Shown here one piece after another: positions 10,487 through 21,554 of a DNA stretch of 64,000 nt. The DNA lies in the NCBI RefSeq assembly GCF_034479375.1, contig NZ_CP140155.1, forward strand, positions 1,302,001 through 1,366,000. Direction: 5' to 3'. This DNA is from Rhodopseudomonas palustris (GTDB lineage Bacteria; Pseudomonadota; Alphaproteobacteria; Rhizobiales; Xanthobacteraceae). The notes below the pieces were generated by a model, which saw nothing but the letters and a program-made list of their open reading frames with translations, did not search any database and was not told the origin of the DNA. The position numbers and the translations under genes were made by a program. Position 1 is the stretch's first letter, and the number at the start of each line of letters is the position of its first letter.

Positions 10487-10813
10487 ATGATCTACGAATC
10501 CCGGGTATACCGCTGCGTGCCCGGCCGGCTGCCGGCGCTGCTCAAGCGGTTCGAGACGATCACGCTGAAGATGTTCGAAAAGCACGGCATCCGTCAGGCC
10601 GGATTTTTCACGACGCTGGTCGGCGCGTCGAACCAGGAACTGACTTATTTTCTCGCTTGGGAGAGTCTCGCCGAGCGCGAGCGGAAATGGACCGCGTTCG
10701 CGTCCGACCCGGATTGGCTGGCCGCCAAGGCGGAGACCGAGGCCGACGGCCAGATCGTCGACACCATCACCAACCAGCTTTTGCTGCCGACCTCTTTCTC
10801 GGCAGTCGAGTAA
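10487..10813 (+). CDS. NIPSNAP family protein
   Basis: The 108-residue protein begins MIYESRVYRCVPGRLPALLKRF, typical of the NIPSNAP domain (PF07978), a dimeric alpha/beta-barrel (ferredoxin-like) fold. It continues with a FTTLVGASNQELTYFLAWESLAERERKW stretch (shown here as several motifs: FTTLVG, YFLAWES, ERKW) and the usual D-P-D-W near residue 76. NIPSNAP proteins in bacteria are poorly understood small binding or enzyme-like proteins. A clear ribosome site (GGAGG) precedes the ATG. It is followed after 31 bp by a glyoxalase-like gene and then kdsA, probably one transcript. Confidence 0.85.
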   Translation: MIYESRVYRCVPGRLPALLKRFETITLKMFEKHGIRQAGFFTTLVGASNQELTYFLAWESLAERERKWTAFASDPDWLAAKAETEADGQIVDTITNQLLLPTSFSAVE

Positions 10814-10844
10814 TCATGCCCGCGATGATGAAAGCCTTGTCCTG

Positions 10845-11714
10845 ATGCCCGGCGGCCTCGACCATATCGTTCATGCGGTGCGCGACCTCGACGCCGCAGC
10901 GGAGGCGTATCAGCGCCTCGGCTTCAGCGTCGGCGCGCGCAACCGCCATCCCTTCGGCACGCACAATCGCATCGCGCAGTTCGACGGATTCTTCGTCGAG
11001 ATCCTCACCGTCGCCGAACCCGACAAGATCGAGCCGCACCGCGCGGATGCGTTTTCCTTCGGCGCCTTCCAGCGCGATTATCTCGCGCGGCGCGAGGGCT
11101 TCTCGATGCTGCTGCTCGCCAGCCGCGATGCCGAAGCAGACGCGCGTGGTTATGCGGCAGCCGGAATCGGCGCGGGCGAGATCTTCAGTTTCGGCCGGGA
11201 AGGGCAGAGGCCCGACGGCGGCATCGTCAAGCTCGGCTTCTCGCTGGCGTTCGCGCGCGATCCGCTGTCGCCCGACGCCGGCTTTGCGGTGTGTCAGCAT
11301 CATCATCCCGAGAATTTCTGGAATCCGTTGTTTCAGGTCCACGCCAATGGCGCGCGCGCGGCGAAGGCGGTGGTGATGACTGCCGACAACCCGACCGATC
11401 ACCATATCTTTCTCGGCGACTTCACCGGCTTGCGCGATCTGCACGCGTCGTCGATCGGCGTGACCGCGCAGACCGAATGCGGCGACATCGACATCGTCGA
11501 GCCGGTGTCGTTCCGCGATCAATATGGCGTCGGCGTTACGGCTGACGCAGGCGGCGCACGGTTCGCCGGATTGCGGATTGCCGTGGACGAACTGGCCGTG
11601 GTTGAACGCCTGCTGCAGCAGAACGGGATCGGCGCGACGCGCCACATCGACAGGCTGGTCGTGCCGGATCTGTGCGGCGCGACGCTGATCTTCGAAAAAG
11701 GAATGGTCCGTTGA
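10845..11714 (+). CDS. VOC/glyoxalase-like domain protein
   Basis: The 289-residue protein starts with [25 protein letters not shown], the entry strand and helix of a vicinal oxygen chelate (glyoxalase-like, PF13468 type) domain with a metal-ligand-type His at residue 7. A second module appears around 130-230 ([23 protein letters not shown]). Such proteins bind a divalent metal and may be isomerases, lyases or dioxygenases; the substrate cannot be told. The final codons overlap the TTG start of kdsA by four bases, indicating translational coupling. Confidence 0.8.
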   Translation: MPGGLDHIVHAVRDLDAAAEAYQRLGFSVGARNRHPFGTHNRIAQFDGFFVEILTVAEPDKIEPHRADAFSFGAFQRDYLARREGFSMLLLASRDAEADARGYAAAGIGAGEIFSFGREGQRPDGGIVKLGFSLAFARDPLSPDAGFAVCQHHHPENFWNPLFQVHANGARAAKAVVMTADNPTDHHIFLGDFTGLRDLHASSIGVTAQTECGDIDIVEPVSFRDQYGVGVTADAGGARFAGLRIAVDELAVVERLLQQNGIGATRHIDRLVVPDLCGATLIFEKGMVR

Positions 11715-12574
11715 ACAAGAGCATTGCGCCCGCGCCCATCGTCGCCGCGGGGAACGTCAAATTCGGCAACGCGCTGCCACTGTCGGTAATCGCCGGGCCG
11801 TGCCAGCTCGAGAGCCGCGCGCATGCGCTCGAGGTCGCCTCGGCGCTGAAGGAGATCGGCAAGCGTCTTGGCATCGGCATCGTCTACAAGACGTCGTTCG
11901 ACAAGGCCAACCGAACCAGCGCGGCGAGCGCACGCGGCATCGGCCTCGAAGGCGCGCTGCCGATCTTCGCCGAGATTCGCGACAGCATCGGGCTTCCCGT
12001 GCTCACCGACGTGCACGAGGCCGGGCAATGCGCCCGCGCCGCGGAGGCGGTGGACATCCTGCAGATCCCGGCCTTCCTGTGCCGGCAGACCGATCTGCTG
12101 CTGGCAGCGGCCGCGACCGGCCGGGTCGTCAACGTCAAGAAGGGCCAGTTCCTGGCGCCGTGGGACATGGGCAACGTCGTCGCCAAGATCACCAGCGCCG
12201 GCAATCCGAAGGTGCTGGTGACCGAGCGCGGGGTGTCGTTCGGCTACAACACGCTTGTCTCCGACATGCGCGCGCTGCCGATCATGGCGAGGACCACCGG
12301 CGCGCCGGTGATCTTCGACGCGACGCATTCGGTGCAGCAGCCGGGCGGCAAGGGCACCTCCTCGGGCGGCGAACGCGAATTCGTGCCGGTGCTGGCGCGC
12401 GCCGCGGTCGCGGTCGGCGTCGCTGGCGTGTTCATCGAAACCCATCCCGATCCGGATCACGCGCCATCCGACGGCCCCAATATGGTGCCGCTGCGCGACT
12501 TCGAGAGCTTGCTGCGCACGCTGATGGAGTTCGACGCGCTCGCCAAGCGGCGCCCCGGGGCCGGAACGATCTGA
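11711..12574 (+). CDS. kdsA: 3-deoxy-8-phosphooctulonate (KDO-8-P) synthase
   Basis: The 287-residue cytoplasmic enzyme condenses phosphoenolpyruvate with arabinose-5-phosphate to KDO-8-phosphate for the lipopolysaccharide inner core. Motifs seen: [55 protein letters not shown] and the C-terminal [18 protein letters not shown]. The presence of Cys in IAGPCQLES and the DGPNM ending suits the class with a metal-ligand Cys. The start is taken as TTG at 11711 (NKSIAPAP follows), which overlaps the previous stop as TTGA and is preceded by an AAAAGGA ribosome site; an ATG at 11672 would add 13 unlike residues. Confidence 0.96.
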   Translation: MNKSIAPAPIVAAGNVKFGNALPLSVIAGPCQLESRAHALEVASALKEIGKRLGIGIVYKTSFDKANRTSAASARGIGLEGALPIFAEIRDSIGLPVLTDVHEAGQCARAAEAVDILQIPAFLCRQTDLLLAAAATGRVVNVKKGQFLAPWDMGNVVAKITSAGNPKVLVTERGVSFGYNTLVSDMRALPIMARTTGAPVIFDATHSVQQPGGKGTSSGGEREFVPVLARAAVAVGVAGVFIETHPDPDHAPSDGPNMVPLRDFESLLRTLMEFDALAKRRPGAGTI

Positions 12575-12956
12575 TGCCGCATGGCGACAGCACGGTCGTT
12601 CGGCCGCGCCTGCCGCCTACGTTGAACATCATCGCGCCGTCGGGCTTTGCAGCCAGCCTGTCGACGCGGGCGCTCGATGCTGGCGCTGGGGGCGATCCTG
12701 GACGTGGTGTTGCGACCGCGGCAGCCGGCGGATGCGGTGGCGAGCGACCGGCCGGAACCTGCGTGAGGCATCCTGCCGGCTGTCGGGAAAGCGAGAATCG
12801 CCGTTAGAATGGTTCAGGCTTTCTGACGAAATCGGTCGCCGCATTGAAAAAAATGGGTCTCGTCATGTCGAGAACCAGTTTCCCGGCGATAGCGCTGCGA
12901 TCATCATTTCAAGCGGAGACCGCGTGGTGGATGGATTGAAGACCGGGCGACAGGCC
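12575..12956. other. Intergenic region kdsA to L,D-transpeptidase, no supported gene
   Basis: The 382-bp spacer is GC-rich at first and more mixed after about 12790. A short plus-strand frame (12677-12766, starting MLALGAILDVVLRPRQPA) looks mildly protein-like but has no ribosome site or recognisable homologue; it could be a decayed small gene. The second half probably contains the transpeptidase promoter. I see no RNA gene. Confidence 0.4.
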
Positions 12957-14477
12957 ATGAGGTTGCGCCATCTTATCATCGGGGCTTCGGGCGCGGTGGC
13001 TGCGATCGTCGCCCCGGCGTTCCTGACAGACGGCGCGGCGGCAAAACAACGCGCGAAACCGGCACCGGTCGAAGCGGTGGCGCCCCGGCCGGCCGGCGAA
13101 CCGATCATGGCGATCATCTCGATCAAGTCGCAGCAGGTCACGCTGTACGACGCCGACGGCTGGATCCTGCGCGCGCCGGTTTCGACCGGCACCACCGGGC
13201 GGGAGACGCCGGCGGGCGTGTTCGCGATCCTCGAGAAGAACCGGGACCACCGCTCCAGCATGTACGACGATGCGTGGATGCCGCACATGCAGCGCATCAC
13301 CTGGAACGGCATTGCGCTGCACGGCGGCCCGCTGCCGGGCTACGCCGCGTCGCACGGTTGCGTGCGGATGCCCTACAATTTCGCGGAGAAGGTCTTCGAC
13401 AGGACGCGGATCGGGATGCGGGTGATCGTTTCTCCGATGGACGCGGCTCCGATGGATATTTCGCATCCGGCGCTGCTGATGCCGAACGCGGCGGCCGTCG
13501 CGTCCACGCCGGCGCGCGCCGAGTCGCTGGCCCGCGAGGCCGAGGAGGCGACGCGCATCGCCGCCGAGGCGAAGAAGGCCGCAGCAACCGCGGCGAAGCA
13601 GGCGGCGCCGCTGACGGCTTCGCTGCGCAAGCTGGAGAAGCTCAAGGTCCGCACCGATGCCTCGCTGCGAGCCGCCGACAAGGCGCTGGCCGCGGCGAAA
13701 ACCGACGAGGCCAAAGCGCGCTCGGAGGAGCGGCAGCAGAAGGCGTCGCAGACTGCGGCCGAGGCTACGGCACAGCTCGACGCTGCCAAGGCCGATGCTG
13801 AGTCGAAGCGAACCGCCGCAGCGGCCGCGAAGGATGCGGCCAAGGCAGCGGATCTCAACAAGACCGAGGCGGCTCGGCTGGCGAGCGATGCCAAGCTCGC
13901 GCAGGAGCCGGTTTCGATCTACATCAGCCGAGCGACGCAGAAGCTCTACGCCCGCCGTAACACCCACAAGCCCGCGCCGGACGGCGGCGGCGAGGTATTC
14001 GATGCGACCATCGAGGTTCCGGTCACCATCCGGGATTCCGACAGGCCGATCGGCACGCATATCTTCACCGCGATGGCGAACAGCGACACCGGGCTGCGCT
14101 GGAGCGCCGTGACGATCGATGAGGGCGACAGCGCCAAGGCCGCGCTCGATCGCATCACCATTCCGCAGGAGGTGCTCGACCGTGTCGGGCCGACGGCGTT
14201 GCCGCGCAGCTCGATCGTCATCTCGGATGAACCGCTGAGCGCCGAGACCAACTACCGCACCGAGTTCGTCGCGGTCCTGAAGGACCATCCACAGGGCGGC
14301 TTCATCACCCGCAAGCCGACCCCCGCTGTCGTGGTGGCCGATGGCGACGATGGATGGGACGACGGCGGTTTCGGCTTCTTCTTCCAGCGCGGTCCCGAGC
14401 CGCAGCCGAGAAACTATCGTCAGCAGCGGGGCGGCCGCGCCTACCCACCGCAACCGATGCCGGGTTGGAGCTGGTAG
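12957..14477 (+). CDS. L,D-transpeptidase (YkuD) with coiled-coil and degenerate second domain
   Basis: The 506-residue exported protein acts on peptidoglycan cross-links or attaches proteins to the wall. A hydrophobic signal segment (about 7-25, IIGASGAVAAIVAPAF) is followed by a YkuD domain (about 50-165) with the catalytic HGGPLPGYAASHGCVRMP motif and nucleophile Cys135. Residues about 185-305 form an Ala/Lys/Glu-rich coiled coil. Residues about 320-440 (VSIYISRATQKLYARR, EVPVTIRDSDRPIGTHIFTA) look like a second YkuD-type fold lacking the SHGC motif. The tail is Gly/Pro/Gln-rich. ATG 12957 was chosen; GTG codons at 12924/12927 with a nearby AAGCGGAGA ribosome site are an alternative start. 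It stands alone, convergent with mdoH. Confidence 0.85.
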   Translation: MRLRHLIIGASGAVAAIVAPAFLTDGAAAKQRAKPAPVEAVAPRPAGEPIMAIISIKSQQVTLYDADGWILRAPVSTGTTGRETPAGVFAILEKNRDHRSSMYDDAWMPHMQRITWNGIALHGGPLPGYAASHGCVRMPYNFAEKVFDRTRIGMRVIVSPMDAAPMDISHPALLMPNAAAVASTPARAESLAREAEEATRIAAEAKKAAATAAKQAAPLTASLRKLEKLKVRTDASLRAADKALAAAKTDEAKARSEERQQKASQTAAEATAQLDAAKADAESKRTAAAAAKDAAKAADLNKTEAARLASDAKLAQEPVSIYISRATQKLYARRNTHKPAPDGGGEVFDATIEVPVTIRDSDRPIGTHIFTAMANSDTGLRWSAVTIDEGDSAKAALDRITIPQEVLDRVGPTALPRSSIVISDEPLSAETNYRTEFVAVLKDHPQGGFITRKPTPAVVVADGDDGWDDGGFGFFFQRGPEPQPRNYRQQRGGRAYPPQPMPGWSW

Positions 14478-14556
14478 CAGCGCGAAACCTGGAGCGGCGC
14501 ATAGATTGATCTGCGGCGGAGCAGACCCTGCCTTCGTGCGCCTGTCAGCTTCTCCT

Positions 14557-16725
14557 TCAGCGCGAAGCGTTCGCGCTTGCAGTGGTGGCGGGCATGGCTA
14601 CGACGCGAAGGAGCAAGTCGCGGTCGCCCATCACAGCGCGTTTCTCGCGCTGGTTCAGCCACGCCACGACCTCCTCGAAACAATGCGCATCGTCGATCAT
14701 CGCGCGGGCGAGCGCCACGGTCGGATCGACACGGCCACGCCCGCGGGGCGGGTGTCGCGATAGGCCGGCCATGTGAATGTCGAGCAGCCGGCTGTCATCG
14801 CGGAGGGCGACGAGTGGATCCTCGGCGATGCTCGATGCCGGCAGCGTTGCGGCGATGTCGCGGACGCGGGCGAGGATCGGCGGCGGATCGAGGTCTTCCG
14901 GGGTCGGGAGAAGAGCGGGCCGCGCCGGCGTGGAGCGATTGGTGAGCAGAGCCACCGGGATCGCGAGGACGAGGCCGAGGACCACCGGGGTCATCCACCA
15001 GAACAGCGGCCACGATACCAGTAGTGCGCTGGTCGCCATGGCGATGCCGATCAGCGTCGGCAACGCGTAGCGGCGGGCGACGTCGCGGAACGGGATCGAG
15101 CCGTCGCCGCGATGCTGAAGCTGCCAGCCGGAATCCTGGCCCATCACGATCTGGCCGACCGCGGTGGATTGGAAGATCATCATCACCGGCGCGGTCAGGC
15201 CCGACATCAGCGTTTCCAATATCAGGCCCGCGAACGCGCGGAAGCCGCCGCCGAAGCCCAGCCGCGTGTCGCGCCGGATCAGCACCAGGATCAGCGCCAG
15301 CAGCTTCGGCACGATCAGCAGGCCCATCGTGGCGGCAAACACCCAGGCCGCGCGGATCGGGTCCTGCGCCGGCCATACTGGAAACAACGAGAAGTCCTTC
15401 GGGAAGTATTCCGGTCGCACATACTGCGCCTGCAGCGAAATCAGGATGCCGGCGACCAGAAAGGTCAGCCATATCGGAGCGGTGATGTAGGCGCCGATCC
15501 CGGTGAGGAAGTGCAGGCGCGACACCCAATGCAGACCACGGGCCGGCAGGATCGCGGCGTGCTGAAGATTGCCCTGGCACCAGCGCCGGTCGCGCGCGGC
15601 GAAATCCAGCATCGTCGGCGGCACCTCTTCGTAACTGCCGCGCAGCGTCGGCGCCATGTGGAGGCGCCAACCGGCGCGACGCAACAATGCCGCTTCGACG
15701 AAGTCGTGGCTGAGAATGCTGCCGCCGAACGGCTTGCGCCCGGGCAGGTTCGGCAGGCCGGTGCAGGCGGCGAACGCCTCGACTCGGATGATCGCGTTGT
15801 GACCCCAGTAGTTGCTTTCCGAGCGGTGCCACCAGGCCACGCCGGCCGCGATCACCGGTCCGTACATCCTGCCCGCGAACTGCTGCAGGCGTGCGAACAG
15901 GGTTCGCGCATTGACCACGACCGGCAGCGTCTGGATCAGGCCGACGTCGGGATGCCGTTCCATCGCTGCCGCCAGCCGCACCAGCGCGTCGCCGGTCATG
16001 ACGCTGTCGGCGTCGAGAATGATCATGAAATCGTAGTCCGCGCCGAAGCGCTTGACCCAGTCCTCGATATTGCCGGCCTTGCGCGCGCGATTGTCGGCGC
16101 GGTGGCGGTAGAACAGCCGGTCGCCGGTGGCGGCGAGCGCAAGGAAGCACTTTTCTTCCTGGGCCCAGACCGCGGGATCGGTGGTGTCGCTGAGAATGAA
16201 CCAGTCGAACTGCGCGCCGCTGCCGGTCGCCTCGGCGGACTCGCGCGTCGCCTGCAGGCGCGCCAGCACCGTCTGCGGATCTTCGTTGTAGGTCGGCAGC
16301 AGCATGGCGACGCGGGACGTGACCACGGGCAGCGGGCCGTCGGTGACGAGATCGAGATCATCGCGCCAGCCCCGCAGCAGCGTCGCAAACCCCGCGAGCG
16401 ACGAAATGAACGACAGCGCCACCCATGCGAACAGGGCGGCGAACAGAACCAGTACCAAGCCTTCGAGGACGGTCACGCCGCCGACCTGGAGAACCTGGTA
16501 CATTTCATGAATGCCGAGATAACTCAGCGCGGCGGTGCCCAGCATGATCAGCAACCGGCGCCACGCACCGGATTTCGACGCTGCCGACCGATCGATCATA
16601 CGGGGCGGCGCCTCCGCGAAAGACTGCTCCGGCATCGCCAACGGCGCTTCGGCGGGCAGGGGCGCGGGCGAGCGCCTCGTCGGATGGGCCAGTTCGTCCG
16701 ATATCGGCCGGCTCACGGCGTCCAT
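14557..16725 (-). CDS. mdoH: Glucans biosynthesis glucosyltransferase MdoH/OpgH
   Basis: The ~722-residue inner-membrane family 2 glycosyltransferase makes the beta-1,2-glucan backbone of osmoregulated periplasmic glucans from UDP-glucose. Two hydrophobic helices (about 60-80 and 88-110) precede the cytoplasmic catalytic domain with LPTYNEDP, ILDADSVM (DxD), FGGSILSHDFVEAA and the RDRRWCQGNLQH motif, followed by several transmembrane segments. The start at 16725 (MDAVSRPISDE) overlaps the mdoG stop by 13 bp; an ATG at 16752 would extend it by nine residues and is also possible. It forms an operon with mdoG. C-terminal residues beyond ~600 are soluble and Pro/Asp-rich. Confidence 0.95.
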   Translation of the reverse strand: MDAVSRPISDELAHPTRRSPAPLPAEAPLAMPEQSFAEAPPRMIDRSAASKSGAWRRLLIMLGTAALSYLGIHEMYQVLQVGGVTVLEGLVLVLFAALFAWVALSFISSLAGFATLLRGWRDDLDLVTDGPLPVVTSRVAMLLPTYNEDPQTVLARLQATRESAEATGSGAQFDWFILSDTTDPAVWAQEEKCFLALAATGDRLFYRHRADNRARKAGNIEDWVKRFGADYDFMIILDADSVMTGDALVRLAAAMERHPDVGLIQTLPVVVNARTLFARLQQFAGRMYGPVIAAGVAWWHRSESNYWGHNAIIRVEAFAACTGLPNLPGRKPFGGSILSHDFVEAALLRRAGWRLHMAPTLRGSYEEVPPTMLDFAARDRRWCQGNLQHAAILPARGLHWVSRLHFLTGIGAYITAPIWLTFLVAGILISLQAQYVRPEYFPKDFSLFPVWPAQDPIRAAWVFAATMGLLIVPKLLALILVLIRRDTRLGFGGGFRAFAGLILETLMSGLTAPVMMIFQSTAVGQIVMGQDSGWQLQHRGDGSIPFRDVARRYALPTLIGIAMATSALLVSWPLFWWMTPVVLGLVLAIPVALLTNRSTPARPALLPTPEDLDPPPILARVRDIAATLPASSIAEDPLVALRDDSRLLDIHMAGLSRHPPRGRGRVDPTVALARAMIDDAHCFEEVVAWLNQREKRAVMGDRDLLLRVVAMPATTASANASR

Positions 16726-18257
16726 CGATAGACCCAAACCTCGGACAGCCATTGGTCGCCCGCCTTCAGAGCCGCACGCAGCTCGATCGGCGGCTGATTG
16801 CCGATCAGGTTGAAGCTCAGTCGCCAGCCCCCGGTCAGCGGATTGGGTTGCGTGACGACGTTGCGAATCTCGCCCTTGTCAGCCGACACCATGCCCTGGA
16901 CCGATCCGGGATCCAGCCCTTTGAGCTGATCGCCGATGACATCGAGCACGAACAACCGGTCCGCATCGGCCCGCACGCTGATGCCTGTCCGCGAAATCCG
17001 CGCCAGCGAAGCCTGCTTCTGCGTGTCCGGTCCCCAGTGCAGACGGTACGTGTAGATGTGCTCGCCCTTGGCTCTCAATGGCCCCTTGGGCTCCCAGAAC
17101 GCGGCGATATTGTCGTGGACTTCCTCCTTGGTCGGGATTTCGATCAACTTGACGACGCCTTCGCCCCAATCGCCGATCGGCTCGGCCCAAAGGCTCGGCC
17201 GTCGCTCGAAGCGCGATTCCAGATCCTGATAGGCCGAGAAATCGCGCTCCCGCTGCATCAGGCCGAATCCGCGAGGATTCTGGTCGGCAAACGCACTGAT
17301 CTGCAGATCGCGGGGATTGCACAGCGGTCGCCACAGCTGCTCGCCGCGGCCGTTGAACATCGCGACGCCGTTGGAATCGTGCACCGCCGGACGGAAATCG
17401 GGTACATCGCTGGGATCGTTCGGGCCAAAGAAGAACATGCTCGTCATCGGCGCGAGCCCTGGATGCTGGAGGTCGACGCGCGGATAAAGCGCCGTCTCGA
17501 CATCGAACACGGTGGTCGCGCCCGGACGGATGGTGAAGCGGTACGCGCCTGCGACGCTCTTGCTGTCGAGCAACGCGTGCACGACGATCGACGACGCATC
17601 CTGCGACGGCCGTTCGAGCCAGAATGTCTTGAACAGCGGAAATTCCTCGCCGCCGCTCTGTCCCGTGTCGACGGACAGGCCGCGCGCGGATAGTCCGTAG
17701 TGCTGGCCCTTTGCGACAGCCCGGAAATAGGTCGCGCCCAGGAACACGCAGACTTCGTCGTAATAGTCCGGCGAATTGAGCGGAGTGTGGATCCGGAAGC
17801 CGCCGAAGCCGAGGTCGAGATCCGACGATGGTGGAGCCGTGGCTCCAAACGAGAAATCATCGGCGCGATAAGGGACCGGCGTCGCCTGTCCGTTCGCAAC
17901 CTCGAAGATCGTCACCCGGTTCTTGTACAAGAAGCCGCGATGAAAGAACTGGATCTGGAAGGGGAGCCGGTCTGCGCGCCACAATGCACGGTCCGGATTG
18001 AAGCGGATCGCCCGATAGGCGTCATAGTCCAGATCCGCCAATGGCGACGGCAGCTTGCTGTCGGGCGCCTGATAGGCCTTGCCCGCCAGTTCGCGCGCCA
18101 GCTGCCGCACCACCGAGGGTTCGAACGCCCGAGGCTTGTCCGCCGCCTGAGCAGCCGATGTGCTGGCCTGAGATTGCAACAACGGAATCGCCGCAAGGCC
18201 CGTCAGAACTTGCCGCCGATTCAATTTGACACTCCGTCTGGCCGAGGAAAGTTCCAA
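16713..18257 (-). CDS. mdoG: Periplasmic glucan biosynthesis protein MdoG/OpgD
   Basis: The 514-residue periplasmic protein is needed to branch or release osmoregulated periplasmic glucans. The N-terminus holds a twin-arginine-like signal (RRQVLTGLAAIPLL within the first ~30 residues), which is closer to OpgD than to the Sec-exported OpgG. The rest matches the family: LADLDYDAYRAIRFNPDRALW, FQIQFFHRGFLYKNRV, FGGFRIHTPLN, FLGATYFRA, RDFSAYQDLESRFERRPS (given here as separate motifs RDFSAYQDLE and FERRPSLWAEP) and GVVKLIEIPTKEE. The downstream mdoH overlaps it. OpgG and OpgD cannot be separated firmly by eye. Confidence 0.93.
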   Translation of the reverse strand: MELSSARRSVKLNRRQVLTGLAAIPLLQSQASTSAAQAADKPRAFEPSVVRQLARELAGKAYQAPDSKLPSPLADLDYDAYRAIRFNPDRALWRADRLPFQIQFFHRGFLYKNRVTIFEVANGQATPVPYRADDFSFGATAPPSSDLDLGFGGFRIHTPLNSPDYYDEVCVFLGATYFRAVAKGQHYGLSARGLSVDTGQSGGEEFPLFKTFWLERPSQDASSIVVHALLDSKSVAGAYRFTIRPGATTVFDVETALYPRVDLQHPGLAPMTSMFFFGPNDPSDVPDFRPAVHDSNGVAMFNGRGEQLWRPLCNPRDLQISAFADQNPRGFGLMQRERDFSAYQDLESRFERRPSLWAEPIGDWGEGVVKLIEIPTKEEVHDNIAAFWEPKGPLRAKGEHIYTYRLHWGPDTQKQASLARISRTGISVRADADRLFVLDVIGDQLKGLDPGSVQGMVSADKGEIRNVVTQPNPLTGGWRLSFNLIGNQPPIELRAALKAGDQWLSEVWVYRWTP

Positions 18258-18335
18258 TGCAACGTTCCTGGACCAACTGAGTTCCTTCGACTTTGAGCTT
18301 GATTGTTTTGACGCGGGGGCGGCAGTCGCGGCGGC

Positions 18336-18812
18336 TCAACCGCGTCCGCGATAGGGCGCCACGCCCTGGTCCGGCACCCACATCCCCTTCGGCAGCCTGC
18401 CGGTCTGCCAGAACACGTCGATCGGAATTCCGCCGCGCGGATACCAGTAGCCGCCGATGCGGAGCCATTTCGGCTTGATCTCGGCAGCGATCCGCTGGCC
18501 GATCGACACTGTGCAGTCCTCGTGGAAGCCGCCGTGATTGCGGAAGCTGGCGAGGTACAGCTTCAACGATTTGGATTCCACCAGCCAGGCGCCCGGCGCG
18601 TAGTCGATCATCAGATGGGCGAAGTCCGGCTGGCCGGTGACCGGGCACAGCGAGGTGAATTCCGGCGCAGTGAAGCGCACCAGATAATCGGTGCCGGCCT
18701 GCGGATTGGGGACGCGGTCGAGCTGGGCTTCGTCCGGCGTGGCCGGCCAGGCGACGGCGCGGCCGAGCTGCAGGCCGGCGGATTTCGGGGTCTTGCGGGG
18801 CGATCTGGACAT
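18336..18812 (-). CDS. queF: NADPH-dependent 7-cyano-7-deazaguanine reductase QueF
   Basis: The 158-residue unimodular QueF reduces preQ0 to preQ1 in queuosine tRNA modification. The catalytic Cys56 is in [13 protein letters not shown] with Asp63, and the NADPH-binding motif ESKSLK is at 79-84, followed by NHGGFHED around 92-99. The length fits the short, tunnelling-fold type. It is transcribed away from eno and is 78 bp upstream of mdoG on the same strand, perhaps independent. Confidence 0.97.
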   Translation of the reverse strand: MSRSPRKTPKSAGLQLGRAVAWPATPDEAQLDRVPNPQAGTDYLVRFTAPEFTSLCPVTGQPDFAHLMIDYAPGAWLVESKSLKLYLASFRNHGGFHEDCTVSIGQRIAAEIKPKWLRIGGYWYPRGGIPIDVFWQTGRLPKGMWVPDQGVAPYRGRG

Positions 18813-18924
18813 GGCGGTCTCCGTTGCCGCCGTCTTAGCCTTTCGTCACCCGCCCGTCATCCGTGCGACGGCCTTTTCGGCCCGGAAGCCATGCTGTAGA
18901 AGCGGCGCAAACCTTGTCCCGTAA

Positions 18925-20226
<1,302 letters not shown>

Positions 20227-20338
20227 CGGCGCGTCCGCTGCAGCGATAAGTGATCGCTGCCACGGCCACTTCGCCTTGAACCCTGCGCGCGGCTGCAGCA
20301 CTGTGCGGCCGCGCTGACAACAAGCAGGGAGAAAACGC

Positions 20339-21472
20339 GTGACCGAGGCCACCACCGGACTGCAACTGCGTTCGCTGATCAAGGCGACCGGCGAACTCGA
20401 AGTGTCGCTGGTGCCGGTCGACATCCCGGAGCCCGGTGACGACGAGGTCGTCGTCCGTGTCGAGGCGACGCCGATCAATCCGTCCGATCTCGGCCTGCTG
20501 TTCGGTGCCGCCGACATGACGACCGCCAAGGCCTCGGGCACGCCCGATGCGCCGGTGATCACGGCCAAGGTGCCCGATAGCGCGATGAAGGCGATGGCCG
20601 GGCGGCTCGATCAGTCGATGCCGGTCGGCAACGAAGGCGCCGGCACCGTGGTCAAGGCCGGCAATTCGGCTGGCGCGCAGGCACTGCTCGGCAAGACCGT
20701 GGCGATGATCGGCGGCGCGATGTACGCGCAGTACCGCGTCATGAAAGCTGCCGACTGCCTGCAACTGGCCGACGGGACCACGGCCGCCGAAGGCGCGTCC
20801 TGCTTCGTCAATCCGTTGACCGCGCTCGGCATGGTCGAGACGATGCGGCGCGAAGGCCATAAGGCGCTGGTCCACACCGCGGCGGCGTCCAATCTCGGCC
20901 AGATGCTCAACCGGATCTGCCTGAAAGACGGTATCGATCTCGTCAACATCGTGCGCAGCGAGGCGCAGGCGAAACTGCTGCGCGACATCGGCGCGAAATA
21001 TGTAGTCGATTCGACCTCGCCGGATTTCATGGCAGAATTGACGCAAGCGCTGGAGACGACCGGCGCGACCATCGCCTTCGATGCGATCGGCGGCGGCAGG
21101 CTCGCGGGCCAGATCCTGACCTGCATGGAAGCGGCGATCGGGAAGACGGCGAAAGAGTACAGCCGCTACGGCTCGAACGTGCTGAAGCAGGTCTATATCT
21201 ACGGCGGCCTGGATACGCGGCCGACGGAGATCGCGCGCAATTTCGGGATGATCTGGGCGGTCGGCGGCTGGCTGCTGTTTCCGTTCCTGCAGAAGATCGG
21301 CGCCGACGACGCAGCCAGGCTGCGAGCCCGCGTCGCTGCCGAGATCAAGACCACATTCGCCAGCCACTACACGCAGGTGGTGTCGCTGAGGGAAGCGCTC
21401 TCGCTCAAGGCGATCATGGTCTACAACAAGCGCGCGACCGGCGAGAAATTCCTGATCGCGCCGAACAAATAA
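20339..21472 (+). CDS. Zinc-type medium-chain dehydrogenase/reductase, quinone oxidoreductase-like
   Basis: The 377-residue MDR-superfamily protein starts with GTG after a GGGAGAAAA ribosome site. An N-terminal GroES-like domain (EVVVRVEATPINPSDLGLLFG, split here as VVVRVEATP and PINPSDLG) is followed by a Rossmann domain. PINPSDLG is typical of the quinone oxidoreductase (QOR/Nqo) branch, which usually lacks catalytic zinc. A cofactor-binding stretch HTAAASNLGQ replaces the classical GxGxxG. Substrate unknown. It follows eno by 112 bp and may be expressed separately. Confidence 0.85.
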   Translation: MTEATTGLQLRSLIKATGELEVSLVPVDIPEPGDDEVVVRVEATPINPSDLGLLFGAADMTTAKASGTPDAPVITAKVPDSAMKAMAGRLDQSMPVGNEGAGTVVKAGNSAGAQALLGKTVAMIGGAMYAQYRVMKAADCLQLADGTTAAEGASCFVNPLTALGMVETMRREGHKALVHTAAASNLGQMLNRICLKDGIDLVNIVRSEAQAKLLRDIGAKYVVDSTSPDFMAELTQALETTGATIAFDAIGGGRLAGQILTCMEAAIGKTAKEYSRYGSNVLKQVYIYGGLDTRPTEIARNFGMIWAVGGWLLFPFLQKIGADDAARLRARVAAEIKTTFASHYTQVVSLREALSLKAIMVYNKRATGEKFLIAPNK

Positions 21473-21554
21473 TTGCCGCGATTGCGGCGAATTGTCCCAC
21501 TTTGGGTGAGAGCGAATATCATTCGCGGACTTCGGCGGGCAGTGGGGAATCGAC

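Noticed and set aside
11672..11710. ATG start for kdsA
   Set aside because: The 13 added residues are Arg-rich and overlap the VOC gene in another frame; the TTG at 11711 fits the family length and has a ribosome site.
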